64,000 bases of DNA, taken from an uncultured Bacteroidota bacterium (lineage in GTDB: Bacteria; Bacteroidota; Bacteroidia; Bacteroidales; WCHB1-69). A program made the translations under genes and the position numbers. Positions 41,410-48,808 of the stretch are shown here, in pieces (the first letter of the stretch is position 1; each line of letters begins with the position of its first letter). The notes beneath the pieces are model-generated. The model made no database searches. It was not told where the DNA came from and saw only the letters and a program-made list of their open reading frames with translations. The stretch lies in the NCBI GenBank assembly GCA_902802755.1, contig CADCNH010000002.1, forward strand, positions 72,008 through 136,007. The letters are read 5' to 3'.

Positions 41410-42384
41410 ATGCTTTGTATTTATAACCCCTCTACAGAACCTTATTTCAATTTGGCGGCGGAAGAGTATTTTCTGGATAGCTGCCAGGAAGATGTGTTTA
41501 TGCTGTGGCGCAACGAGCCGGCTATCATCGTGGGAAAATTCCAGAATTCTTTGGCGGAAATTAATTTGGACTATGTGCAGGAAAAACATATCAAGGTGGT
41601 GCGACGCCAGACGGGCGGGGGAGCGGTTTTCCATGATTTGGGTAATCTGAATTTTACCTTTATTGAGAGCAATAGCAATGGCAATTTCCGAACTTTCACG
41701 GAACCGATTTTGGAAGTGTTGAGGCAGTTGGGAGTGGATGCCCACTTTGAAGGACGCAATGATTTGACTATCAATGGGATGAAGTTTTCAGGCAATGCCC
41801 AATGTGTGCATCACAACCGCACCTTGCATCATGGCACGCTGTTGTTTGCCTCCGAGATGACCGATTTGTCACAGGCTCTGAAGGTGAACCCGTTGAAGTT
41901 TCAGGACAAGGCGGTGAAGTCCGTGCGGAAAAGGGTGACGAATATCAGCGAGCACCTGTCGGACAAGTGTTTTACCGTTATGGATCTGAAGGATGCCATT
42001 ATGCAATATGTGAAATCCACAAATGCCAATGCTGTAAATTACGAGCTGACAGACAACGACAAGACCAGTATCCAGCGTTTGGTGGAGGAGAAATACTCCA
42101 CATGGGAGTGGAATTTCGGCAGTTCGCCCCGCTATACCTTCCAAAAAGCCATCAAAACCAAAGGAGGGATGGTAGAACTGTATCTGTTGCTGGACAAGGG
42201 ATGTATCAAGGAAATCAAAATTTATGGAGATTTTTTTGCCCTGAAGGATATTCATGATTTAGAGCAGCGGCTGACAGGCGTGCAACACAATAAGGAGCAA
42301 CTGGCAGCCGTTATAGAAGAGATTGGACTTTCGGATTATATCCGCCAGGTGGAGAAAGAAGAATTTCTGCAATTGTTTTTCTGA
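41410..42384 (+). CDS. lplA: Lipoate--protein ligase
   Basis: A 324-residue LplA. The catalytic domain starts 'PYFNLAAEEYFLD', holds the lipoyl-AMP motif 'RRQTGGGAVFHDLGNLNFTF', and 'RNDLTINGMKFSGNAQ' with 'HHGTLLF'; the C-terminal accessory domain covers about 240-324. It activates free lipoate and attaches it to GcvH and 2-oxoacid dehydrogenase E2 proteins. gcvT of the glycine cleavage system lies 2.7 kb downstream. Confidence 0.93.
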   Translation: MLCIYNPSTEPYFNLAAEEYFLDSCQEDVFMLWRNEPAIIVGKFQNSLAEINLDYVQEKHIKVVRRQTGGGAVFHDLGNLNFTFIESNSNGNFRTFTEPILEVLRQLGVDAHFEGRNDLTINGMKFSGNAQCVHHNRTLHHGTLLFASEMTDLSQALKVNPLKFQDKAVKSVRKRVTNISEHLSDKCFTVMDLKDAIMQYVKSTNANAVNYELTDNDKTSIQRLVEEKYSTWEWNFGSSPRYTFQKAIKTKGGMVELYLLLDKGCIKEIKIYGDFFALKDIHDLEQRLTGVQHNKEQLAAVIEEIGLSDYIRQVEKEEFLQLFF

Positions 42385-42397
42385 TTAGGTTTTGTGC

Positions 42398-42466
42398 GGC
42401 TGCCACAATGTGACAGCCCTACAACAAAAAAGGTGGTCGATGTAGGGCTGTCATACCATGGCAGCC
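42398..42466. repeat. Two-arm inverted repeat
   Basis: GGCTGCCA (42398-42405) pairs with TGGCAGCC (42459-42466), and TGACAGCCCTACA (42411-42423) with TGTAGGGCTGTCA (42441-42453). The two stems are separated by unpaired 5-base segments. No T-run follows, so it is a poor terminator. Confidence 0.85.
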
Positions 42467-42515
42467 GGAGAAGATGGTACATAAAAAAGATGGTGTATAA
42501 TTCGGAGATTTTATG

Positions 42516-42523
42516 TAAATTTG
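42516..42523 (+). promoter_or_regulatory. -7 box for the MORN-type gene
   Basis: TAAATTTG, 19 bases before the ATG. Confidence 0.5.
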
Positions 42524-42542
42524 CATTTTTAAATACGAAAAG

Positions 42543-43583
42543 ATGAAAAATATACTGAAAAATCTGTTGCTGATGCTGATGTGCTGCTGCGTATTCGGTT
42601 TTTGCATGGCGCAAGACAACCTAAATCGTGTAGATAAAAACGGAAAAAAGCAGGGCCCTTGGAAGAAATACGAGAAAGGAGTGCTGGTATATGAGGGCCA
42701 GTTTGTGAATGATGTGCCCCAGGGTACTTTCAAGTATTATTATCCCAATGGAAAATTGAAAAGTGTGAGCGAGTTTGTGACGGGCGTGTCCAAGGTGAAT
42801 GTCACTACCTATCACGAAAATGGCAATGTGGCCTCCAAGGGTACTTTCATCAACCAGCAGAAGGATGGCAAATGGAAGTATTTCAATGATAAAAATGTAC
42901 TTCTTTCAGAGGAAAATTATAAATTAGGCAAGAAAAATGGCGCATTTGTGACTTATTCAGTGGAAGGGTATAAACTGAAAGAGGAAATGTATGCCAATGA
43001 CCAGCTGAATGGTGAGTGCAAATCCTATTATGAGAAAGAAGAGTTGTTTACAGTTTCCCATTACATTAATGGCAAGTTGAATGGCGAAATGGTAACTTAT
43101 TATCCAGGGAAAATACCATCACAGAAAGGTGTGTATTACAATGGTTTAAGAACGGGCGCATGGGAAGTTTATGACTCAAAGGGTCAGATACGTATCACTG
43201 AGGAATACGATAAAAATGGCCACTTGCTGAAGAAATATATTTATTTGTATGCCAATGAGCATCCACAGAAAATCAACCAAAATCTGATCGCTTATTTTCA
43301 GAAAAAAGGGGAGACGAAGACTGTGGCTATTTTGAAAAATGGCAACAAGATTGAAGCTACGGAGAGTTTGACGACAATAGTGCAGTGGCTGGATATGTTG
43401 GAATTTGTGAAAATCACGCCGAAGCTGTATGCCGAGATGAGCTGTGTGAGAGGGTACAAGAATATAGATGCACAAAGCATACGTGTGTTGTTGAAACCTG
43501 CTTTGGAGTATGATGTCATTGCCGAGGGCGAAGATGCCGCTTCGATACGCTCGCTGTTCGCCACAGGAGAACCGGTGGAGTAG
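42543..43583 (+). CDS. Secreted MORN-type repeat protein (YwqK-like)
   Basis: A 346-residue protein with a signal peptide ('LLLMLMCCCVFGFCMAQ') and at least six MORN_2/YwqK-type repeats such as 'GPWKKYEKGVLVYEGQFVN', 'GTFKYYYPNGKLKSVSEFV', 'GKWKYFNDKNVLLSEENYK' and 'GAWEVYDSKGQIRITEEYD'. Such repeats are common in secreted Bacteroidota proteins; databases often call them YwqK antitoxins, a name I would not use functionally here. A non-repeat C-terminal domain of about 100 residues ends the protein. A CTGAAAA heptamer array starts immediately after the stop. Confidence 0.8.
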   Translation: MKNILKNLLLMLMCCCVFGFCMAQDNLNRVDKNGKKQGPWKKYEKGVLVYEGQFVNDVPQGTFKYYYPNGKLKSVSEFVTGVSKVNVTTYHENGNVASKGTFINQQKDGKWKYFNDKNVLLSEENYKLGKKNGAFVTYSVEGYKLKEEMYANDQLNGECKSYYEKEELFTVSHYINGKLNGEMVTYYPGKIPSQKGVYYNGLRTGAWEVYDSKGQIRITEEYDKNGHLLKKYIYLYANEHPQKINQNLIAYFQKKGETKTVAILKNGNKIEATESLTTIVQWLDMLEFVKITPKLYAEMSCVRGYKNIDAQSIRVLLKPALEYDVIAEGEDAASIRSLFATGEPVE

Positions 43584-43602
43584 CTGAAAACTGAAAACTG
43601 GA
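43584..43602. repeat. Heptamer array directly after a stop codon
   Basis: CTGAAAA, CTGAAAA, CTGGAAG on the plus strand, starting at the first base after the MORN-type gene stop. Confidence 0.7.
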
Positions 43603-43670
43603 AGTTATCGATGCGCTAATTAAAATGTGCTAATGTGCCAATTAAATTAGCAAATGATATTGCATTGCGG

Positions 43671-43756
43671 AGTCATGTGCTTTGCGTGTTCGTGAAAACA
43701 TACACCGCGTTCATTCGTTAAGTCGGAATTTGGCTATACGCCTCCACGCCTCCACG
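43671..43756 (-). repeat. Second copy of the GGCGT/CTTAACGAATG element
   Basis: Read on the minus strand: two GGCGT words separated by GGAG, then CTTAACGAATG, TTCACGAAC and CAAAGCAC. The order matches the plus-strand element at 46196-46296. The surrounding 370-bp gap otherwise holds only AT-rich sequence and the sigma-factor promoter. Confidence 0.65.
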
Positions 43757-43824
43757 GAAAACATAAATAAAAAATATCTCACTGAATTCCAATTATTTAA
43801 GTTTTTTTTGAATTTAAAATGATA

Positions 43825-43851
43825 TTTGATTCAAAAAAAGTTATATCTTTG
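43825..43851 (+). promoter_or_regulatory. Promoter of the sigma-factor gene
   Basis: TTTG (43825-43828), a 15-base gap, TATCTTTG (43844-43851); leader of about 95 bases. Confidence 0.65.
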
Positions 43852-43883
43852 CAAAAAATTTGACGCATAACCTTTAAAATTAT

Positions 43884-43969
43884 AGGAGGAACATTATCGA
43901 TTAGACTTTTACTTGTTTTTTATTACTAACGATAAAAAAGAAAGGGAGGTCCCTATGAAATCGATAATG
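43884..43969 (+). promoter_or_regulatory. Structured leader of the sigma-factor gene
   Basis: AGGAGG at 43884-43889; CATTATCGATT at 43892-43902, exactly complementary to AATCGATAATG at 43959-43969, which is codons 2-5 of the gene; and GGGAGGT at 43944-43950, five bases before the ATG at 43955. Both SD-like sequences are unusual for this phylum. Confidence 0.65.
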
Positions 43970-44536
43970 CTAAGCGATAGCGAATTGATTAGTTTATATA
44001 TTGGTGGCGACGAGTCTGCGCTGAAGACTTTGATTTTGCGTCACGAAGAAAAGATTTATACTTATATTTTGTCTGCGGTAAAGTGCCGCGAGTTGGCGGA
44101 AGATATTTTCCAGGATACCTTTATCAAGGTGATTAACACGCTCCGTACGGGCGGCTACCAAGACGAAGGCAAGTTCCCGCAGTGGGTGATGCGTATCGCC
44201 AACAATCTGAAAATTGACCATTTCAGAAAGGCACAGCGCTTGCCTGCATACGAAAGTAATGGTGATTTTGACATTTTCGACACACTTGGTATTGAAGACC
44301 CATCGGTTGAACAGAAAATGATACAGGAGCAAGTCTATGCTGATATTCAGGGTCTGCTGCAATACCTGCCTGAAGAACAACGAGAGGTGTTAGAAATGCG
44401 TATCTATCACGATATCAGCTTCAAAGAAATAGCAGAACTGACGAATGTTAGCATCAACACGGCATTGGGTCGTATGCGCTATGCGTTAATTAATTTACGG
44501 AAGATGGTAGAGGAAAAGAAACTGGTTCTTTGCTAA
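43955..44536 (+). CDS. RNA polymerase sigma factor, ECF (sigma-70 family)
   Basis: A 193-residue ECF-type sigma factor. Region 2: 'LKTLILRHEEKIYTYILSAVKCRELAEDIFQDTFIKVINTL' and 'FPQWVMRIANNLKIDHFRK'. Region 4: 'LPEEQREVLEMRIYHDISFKEIAELTNVSINTALGRMRYALINLRK', a complete helix-turn-helix. ATG 43955 has a near-perfect SD (GGGAGG, 5-base spacing), so the frame upstream to 43913 is not used. No anti-sigma gene is visible; a 52-residue ORF lies downstream. The leader can fold onto the start region. Confidence 0.92.
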   Translation: MKSIMLSDSELISLYIGGDESALKTLILRHEEKIYTYILSAVKCRELAEDIFQDTFIKVINTLRTGGYQDEGKFPQWVMRIANNLKIDHFRKAQRLPAYESNGDFDIFDTLGIEDPSVEQKMIQEQVYADIQGLLQYLPEEQREVLEMRIYHDISFKEIAELTNVSINTALGRMRYALINLRKMVEEKKLVLC

Positions 44537-44584
44537 ATTTTCAAAGCGTTTTTTTCATAAGAGAAAATTTTTCTTGCTCAATAT

Positions 44585-44623
44585 CAATAGGTTGACTTCT
44601 TTTTGTGAGAAATCAACCTATTG
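44585..44623. terminator. Inverted repeat after the sigma-factor gene
   Basis: CAATAGGTTGA (44585-44595) pairs exactly with TCAACCTATTG (44613-44623). No strong T-run follows, so it may be an attenuator or mRNA-stabilising stem rather than a terminator. Confidence 0.5.
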
Positions 44624-44690
44624 TTGTAAAATAAAGTGAACATTTCCTCGTTAATAAAATGTGTGAATGCAAATTAAACTTTATTAGCCT

Positions 44691-44849
44691 ATGGAAAAAA
44701 GTTCGACCCTTTTACAAGAAGAGAAAAAAACGATGAAAGCTGAGCGTCCCCGCAGAAGTGTGATACAGAACATCTTGAATTATTCTAAGTCGTTGCAGGT
44801 AGTCTCTGCCACAAATTTGGGGATGTCGTTTTTACTTCTCAACAATTAA
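44691..44849 (+). CDS. Small protein downstream of the sigma factor
   Basis: A 52-residue ORF, too short for usual calling. The N-terminal third is charged and polar ('MEKSSTLLQEEKKTMKAERP'); then 'SVIQNILNYSKSLQV' and a hydrophobic end 'ATNLGMSFLLLNN'. The pattern 'hhxxILxYSKSLxV...LLLN' resembles short proteins I recall downstream of ECF sigma genes in Bacteroidales, so it is probably real. It could be a regulator of the sigma factor; that is inference. A heptamer repeat follows its stop, as after annotated genes here. Confidence 0.6.
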   Translation: MEKSSTLLQEEKKTMKAERPRRSVIQNILNYSKSLQVVSATNLGMSFLLLNN

Positions 44850-44879
44850 ATTTTAGAATTCAAAATTCAGAATTCAAAG
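44850..44879. repeat. Heptamer array after the small ORF
   Basis: Period-7 words AGAATTC, AAAATTC, AGAATTC; on the minus strand TTGAATT, CTGAATT, TTGAATT. It starts right after the stop of the 52-residue ORF. The remaining 215 bp up to gcvT hold no gene. Confidence 0.7.
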
Positions 44880-45045
44880 TGCATATTGCTATACCAGCTG
44901 TATGCATCTTGTTTTGAGATGTGATATTTTGTGTTTTTGAAGTAGATGGACATGGCAATATGTTCAATACTTGGTGTTGTTCACCGTGCATTTTGCGACG
45001 GTGTTTTTTTTTGTTTCAAATGACGCATATTCCGAAAAAAATGCG

Positions 45046-45053
45046 TAAGTTTG
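45046..45053 (+). promoter_or_regulatory. -7 box for gcvT
   Basis: TAAGTTTG, 43 bases before ATG 45097. No glycine-riboswitch-like structure is evident upstream. Confidence 0.55.
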
Positions 45054-45096
45054 CAGTTTGGAACATTTTAAATTTTTAACATTAATACATAACAAA

Positions 45097-46188
45097 ATGA
45101 AACAGACAGTATTCAAAGAAACTCATGAAAAATTAGGTGCCAAAATGGTTGAATTTGCAGGCTTTTACATGCCCATCCAGTACGAGGGCGTGTCCGCAGA
45201 ACACCTGCATGTGAGAAGCAAAGTCGGTGTGTTCGACGTTTCCCACATGGGCGAATTTACCGTGAAAGGTCCCAAAGCATTGGATCTGCTCCAATACATC
45301 ACTTCCAACGATGTGGCCGCACTTTTCCCCGGCAAGGTACAGTACTCCTGCTTCCCCAACGGTAATGGCGGTATTGTTGATGACCTTTTGGTGTACAACA
45401 TCGCTGAAAACGACTATCTGTTGGTGGTGAACGCCGCTAACATCGACAAAGACTGGGCATGGGTGAGCAAACAGAACGAGAAATTCGGTGCTGAAATCGC
45501 CAATATTTCCGACAATATCTCACAGTTGGCTGTTCAGGGTCCTCTGGCACTGAAAGCTATGCAGAAACTGACCGATGCCAATGTCATCGATATGGAATAT
45601 TATACCACTAAAACCATCACCTTTGCTGGTATTCCTAATGTCATTTTCTCTACCACAGGTTATACAGGTGCCGGTGGCTGCGAAATTTATTTCAAGAACG
45701 AGGACGCCCTCAAGGTTTGGGACGCTGTTTTTGAGGCAGGCAAGGAATTCGACATCAAACCTATTGGTTTAGGTGCCCGCGACACTTTGCGTTTGGAAAT
45801 GGGCTTCTGCCTCTATGGCCACGAAATCGACGACACCATCACTCCCGTTGAGGCCGGTTTGGGCTGGATTACCAAGTTTGTGGACCACAAGAACTTCATC
45901 GACAAAGATTTCATGTTGAATTTGAAGGCCAACGGTATGAGAAAGAAACTGGCTGGTTTCGAAATGATTGAACGTGGTATTCCTCGTTTGGAATATGAGG
46001 TTTGCGATGCTGAAGGCAACCATATTGGTATTGTCCGTTCAGGTACTTTCGGACCTTCTATCAACAAATCAGTGGGTACCGCATGGCTGAAACCCGAGTT
46101 CGCCAAATCAGGCACGGAAATCTACATCAAGATCCGTGAGAAACTGGTGAAAGCCGTTACCGTGAAAATGCCGTTCTATAAGGGATAA
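45097..46188 (+). CDS. gcvT: Glycine cleavage system aminomethyltransferase (T protein)
   Basis: A 363-residue GcvT. 'FKETHEKLGAKMVEFAGFYMPIQYEG' opens the folate-binding domain; 'GVFDVSHMGEFTVKG', 'TGYTGAGGCEIYF' and 'GLGARDTLRLEMGFCLYGHEID' are the core motifs; the C-terminal barrel has 'GIVRSGTFGPSINKSVGTAW'. It transfers the methylene group of the aminomethyl-lipoyl H protein to tetrahydrofolate. ATG 45097 fits the family start. gcvH and gcvP are not here; lplA, which lipoylates GcvH, is nearby. Confidence 0.95.
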   Translation: MKQTVFKETHEKLGAKMVEFAGFYMPIQYEGVSAEHLHVRSKVGVFDVSHMGEFTVKGPKALDLLQYITSNDVAALFPGKVQYSCFPNGNGGIVDDLLVYNIAENDYLLVVNAANIDKDWAWVSKQNEKFGAEIANISDNISQLAVQGPLALKAMQKLTDANVIDMEYYTTKTITFAGIPNVIFSTTGYTGAGGCEIYFKNEDALKVWDAVFEAGKEFDIKPIGLGARDTLRLEMGFCLYGHEIDDTITPVEAGLGWITKFVDHKNFIDKDFMLNLKANGMRKKLAGFEMIERGIPRLEYEVCDAEGNHIGIVRSGTFGPSINKSVGTAWLKPEFAKSGTEIYIKIREKLVKAVTVKMPFYKG

Positions 46189-46195
46189 TCGTATA

Positions 46196-46296
46196 GACGA
46201 GAAGGCGTTAAGGCGTGGAGACGGATATCGTCTTAACGAATGCACAAGTGCATGTCTTCACGAACGTACAAAGTACGTGTCTTAACGTCTTAACGT
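46196..46296 (+). repeat. Octamer/hairpin repeat element after gcvT
   Basis: The 124-bp gap after gcvT is filled by period-8 words (AGGCGTTA, AGGCGTGG, AGACGGAT), then two tandem units of 24 and 25 bases starting GTCTTAACGAA and GTCTTCACGAA, then two more TCTTAACG words. Each unit has a perfect hairpin with a different stem: ATGCAC-aa-GTGCAT and ACGTAC-aaa-GTACGT. Confidence 0.75.
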
Positions 46297-46312
46297 AATC
46301 GACAAAAGAAAT

Positions 46313-46783
46313 ATGTATCAAAAAAAATTCATGGAGGATGCCGTTGCCCTGTCCCGGAAATGTCTCGGGACAGGCAAGGGTGGTCCTTTTGGCGCCGTGG
46401 TGGTGAAAGACGGCCAGATTGTTGGCCGCGGTAGTAACAGTGTTACCTTGCTGAACGATCCCACCGCCCATGCCGAGGTGATGGCTATCAGGGATGCCTG
46501 CAAAAATCTGGACACATTCCAGCTGGATGGCTGCGAAATTTACACTAGCTGCGAGCCTTGCCCCATGTGCTTAGGCGCGATTTATTGGGCACGACCCGAC
46601 AGGATTTATTATGCCGCCGACCGTCAGGACGCATCGCAGGCGGGTTTCGACGATTCCTTTATCTATGAGGAATTGGATTTGCCTGCTATGGAGCGGAAAA
46701 TTGTAGCTGAACAGCACGACCGTGCTATCGCTCAGGAGGTGTTCCAGCAATGGATACACCTGGAAAACAAAATTGAATACTAA
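46313..46783 (+). CDS. guaD: Guanine deaminase (cytidine deaminase fold)
   Basis: A 156-residue zinc deaminase, the same length as Bacillus subtilis GuaD and very similar along the whole chain as I recall it: 'GGPFGAVVVKDG', 'NDPTAHAEVMAIRDAC' (zinc His and proton-shuttle Glu), 'YTSCEPCPMCLGAIYWARP' (zinc Cys pair) and 'DASQAGFDDSFIYEE'. It turns guanine into xanthine. It is closer to GuaD than to TadA, which would lack the 'GFDDSFIY' block. The porin gene follows after 3 bp. Confidence 0.9.
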   Translation: MYQKKFMEDAVALSRKCLGTGKGGPFGAVVVKDGQIVGRGSNSVTLLNDPTAHAEVMAIRDACKNLDTFQLDGCEIYTSCEPCPMCLGAIYWARPDRIYYAADRQDASQAGFDDSFIYEELDLPAMERKIVAEQHDRAIAQEVFQQWIHLENKIEY

Positions 46784-46786
46784 AAC

Positions 46787-48682
46787 ATGAAGGCCACTCG
46801 TCTGTTTATCCTGCTTTTGTTGTTGTGGACTCCCTTTCTGTTGAAAGCGCAGGAAGAGGAGACCCAGGATGACAGGCATTTTCATCAGCATGAAGTGGAT
46901 TCTGTGATGGCCTTTTCGCCGGATTTTATGCCGGTCTCTTATGATTATATTGAACCCCACTGGATTAAGCCATTGGTAATGAAACCCGTGGATACTTCAA
47001 TGGCTCAAGTTCATCAATATAACCCTTGGTTGAAAACCCAGAACATTTGTCAAGATTTGGGTATTCCCGACCAAGCCCATCAGTTTATGAACTTCGATTA
47101 CAATCGGGAGCCTGGTTTCTCTATGATTACCTTGCCCTATCCTTTGTTGTGGGTGACTCAGAAGGATGTTAAGTTTTATGATGTAAAGACTTCTTTCACG
47201 GATCTTTCTTTTACATACGGAATAGTTGATTTGTATGATTTCAACGCTACACATACGCAATATTTCAAAGGTTTGACTGCCGCTTTTGACATGCATGCCT
47301 ATTCTAATGCGGGGTATTTCTTGAATCAGCAGGTGAGGGATATCCGTATCAACGCATTCTTGAATTATGAGGAACCTGCTGGCATCTATGGCTTTACTGT
47401 GTCGTATATTTTCAACCGCTTGAAAGCACAGGAGAATGGCGGTTTGCAAGATACTTCTTTGTTTATGCACAAGGCTGCGGATGCGTTGAAAGGATATCCA
47501 GTGAAATCTGAAAATGGTCGTTCGGTCATCATGTCAAATGATTTGCTGTTCCAGCAACATGTGAATATCTTAGACAAAAAGAAGAGATATTATGGCACGA
47601 TTACCCATAGTTTCCAATTCAAACAGTTGAGGACGGATTATTTTGACACAAAATTTGATTCGACTTATTATCAGCATCATTTCTATTATTCAACTGATAC
47701 AACACGGGATACAATAGCATGCTATAGCCTGATTAATACGATCCAGTGGTCGAATTATAGGCCGTTGGACACGCTTTCGTCAAAAAAGTATTTTCTCAGG
47801 ATTGCAGGGGGCTTGATGCATGAGTATGTTAATGCCCGAATTCCGCATTATAAGGGGAATACGTTCACACTTTTCGCACGTGTTCATACCCGTTTGTTTG
47901 GGGTGATGGATTTGACAGGACGCATAGCGTACTCATTTGGCGGTTACAACAATAACGATGTGGTAGCTGCGGTGGGAGTCGAATGGTTGATACAGAAAAA
48001 ATGGAATCACCGCTTAGGAGGAAATGTCAGTTTCTATCGGAACTCGCCGGATTATATCTACGATATTTACTGCGGAAACCATAATTTATGGCACCATAAG
48101 GATTGGCCGAAGCAGAATACACTGAAGGTAAATGCTTTCTGGACCATGATGAATTACAAGCTGGAGTTCAATTATTTTATGCTGCAAAATCTGGTGCGTT
48201 TGGATTCCCATTATGATTTATATATACTGCCGAAAAGCGCCAATGTGATACAGTTCCATCTGTTTGCCCCTATCAGGGTGAAGGGCTTTGGACTGGATAT
48301 CAATGCTTATCTGCAATATTCGAGCAGTGTGGCTTTGAATCTTCCTTTGTTCGTTTTCAAAGCATCCCCTTATTATATTTTCAACGTGTTGCATGGCAAG
48401 CTGAAAATACAAATAGGCTGTGATTTGATGTACAATACTTTGTATTTCGCTGATGGGTACGATCCTGTTATGCATCAGTTCTATTTCCAAAGAACAATGA
48501 GAGTGGGTAATTATGTATATTGGGATGCCAATTTGACACTGAAAATCAAGCGTATCAGCTTCTTCTTCAGGGCTGGGCATATTTTGTCGAGCGTAGTAGG
48601 GCAGTTCTATTTTCTGACTCCTGATTACCCGGCACAAGGACGGAACTTTGAGTTGGGAATCAATTGGAAATTCTATGACTAA
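46787..48682 (+). CDS. Putative porin (Porin_10 family)
   Basis: A 631-residue outer-membrane protein with a signal peptide ('LFILLLLLWTPFLLKAQ'), an N-terminal segment carrying 'FDYNREPGFSMITLPYPLLWVTQKDVKFYDV', then a barrel of alternating aromatic strands ending 'GRNFELGINWKFYD'. This matches the Bacteroidota putative porin family (DUF4289/Porin_10). It lies 3 bp after guaD and is likely co-transcribed, although a functional link is not obvious. Confidence 0.85.
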   Translation: MKATRLFILLLLLWTPFLLKAQEEETQDDRHFHQHEVDSVMAFSPDFMPVSYDYIEPHWIKPLVMKPVDTSMAQVHQYNPWLKTQNICQDLGIPDQAHQFMNFDYNREPGFSMITLPYPLLWVTQKDVKFYDVKTSFTDLSFTYGIVDLYDFNATHTQYFKGLTAAFDMHAYSNAGYFLNQQVRDIRINAFLNYEEPAGIYGFTVSYIFNRLKAQENGGLQDTSLFMHKAADALKGYPVKSENGRSVIMSNDLLFQQHVNILDKKKRYYGTITHSFQFKQLRTDYFDTKFDSTYYQHHFYYSTDTTRDTIACYSLINTIQWSNYRPLDTLSSKKYFLRIAGGLMHEYVNARIPHYKGNTFTLFARVHTRLFGVMDLTGRIAYSFGGYNNNDVVAAVGVEWLIQKKWNHRLGGNVSFYRNSPDYIYDIYCGNHNLWHHKDWPKQNTLKVNAFWTMMNYKLEFNYFMLQNLVRLDSHYDLYILPKSANVIQFHLFAPIRVKGFGLDINAYLQYSSSVALNLPLFVFKASPYYIFNVLHGKLKIQIGCDLMYNTLYFADGYDPVMHQFYFQRTMRVGNYVYWDANLTLKIKRISFFFRAGHILSSVVGQFYFLTPDYPAQGRNFELGINWKFYD

Positions 48683-48692
48683 CGAAAAAGAG

Positions 48693-48752
48693 ATAATAGT
48701 TGATAGTTAATAATTAATAGTTGACGAATAATGACTAATAGATAAGGAATAG
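48693..48752. repeat. Heptamer array after the porin gene
   Basis: ATAATAG, TTGATAG, TTAATAA, TTAATAG, TTGACGA, ATAATGA, CTAATAG, ATAAGGA on the plus strand, starting 10 bases after the porin stop. Confidence 0.8.
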
Positions 48753-48808
48753 TATTTGATAAACAAGGGAATATTTTCCTATTAACTATTAACTGTAAAT
48801 TGCAAACA

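Noticed and set aside
42543-43583. Antitoxin function implied by the YwqK label
   Set aside because: The protein is secreted and has only MORN-type repeats; no toxin gene is adjacent.
44880-45096. Glycine riboswitch before gcvT
   Set aside because: No tandem aptamer-like helices or conserved core words are visible; only a -7 promoter box.
46230-46296. tRNA-like or sRNA gene in the hairpin units after gcvT
   Set aside because: No cloverleaf, no terminator T-run and no clear promoter; kept as a repeat element.
46313-46783. TadA tRNA adenosine deaminase, suggested by the nearby tRNA-Arg(ACG)
   Set aside because: Length and the 'GFDDSFIY' block match guanine deaminase along the whole chain.
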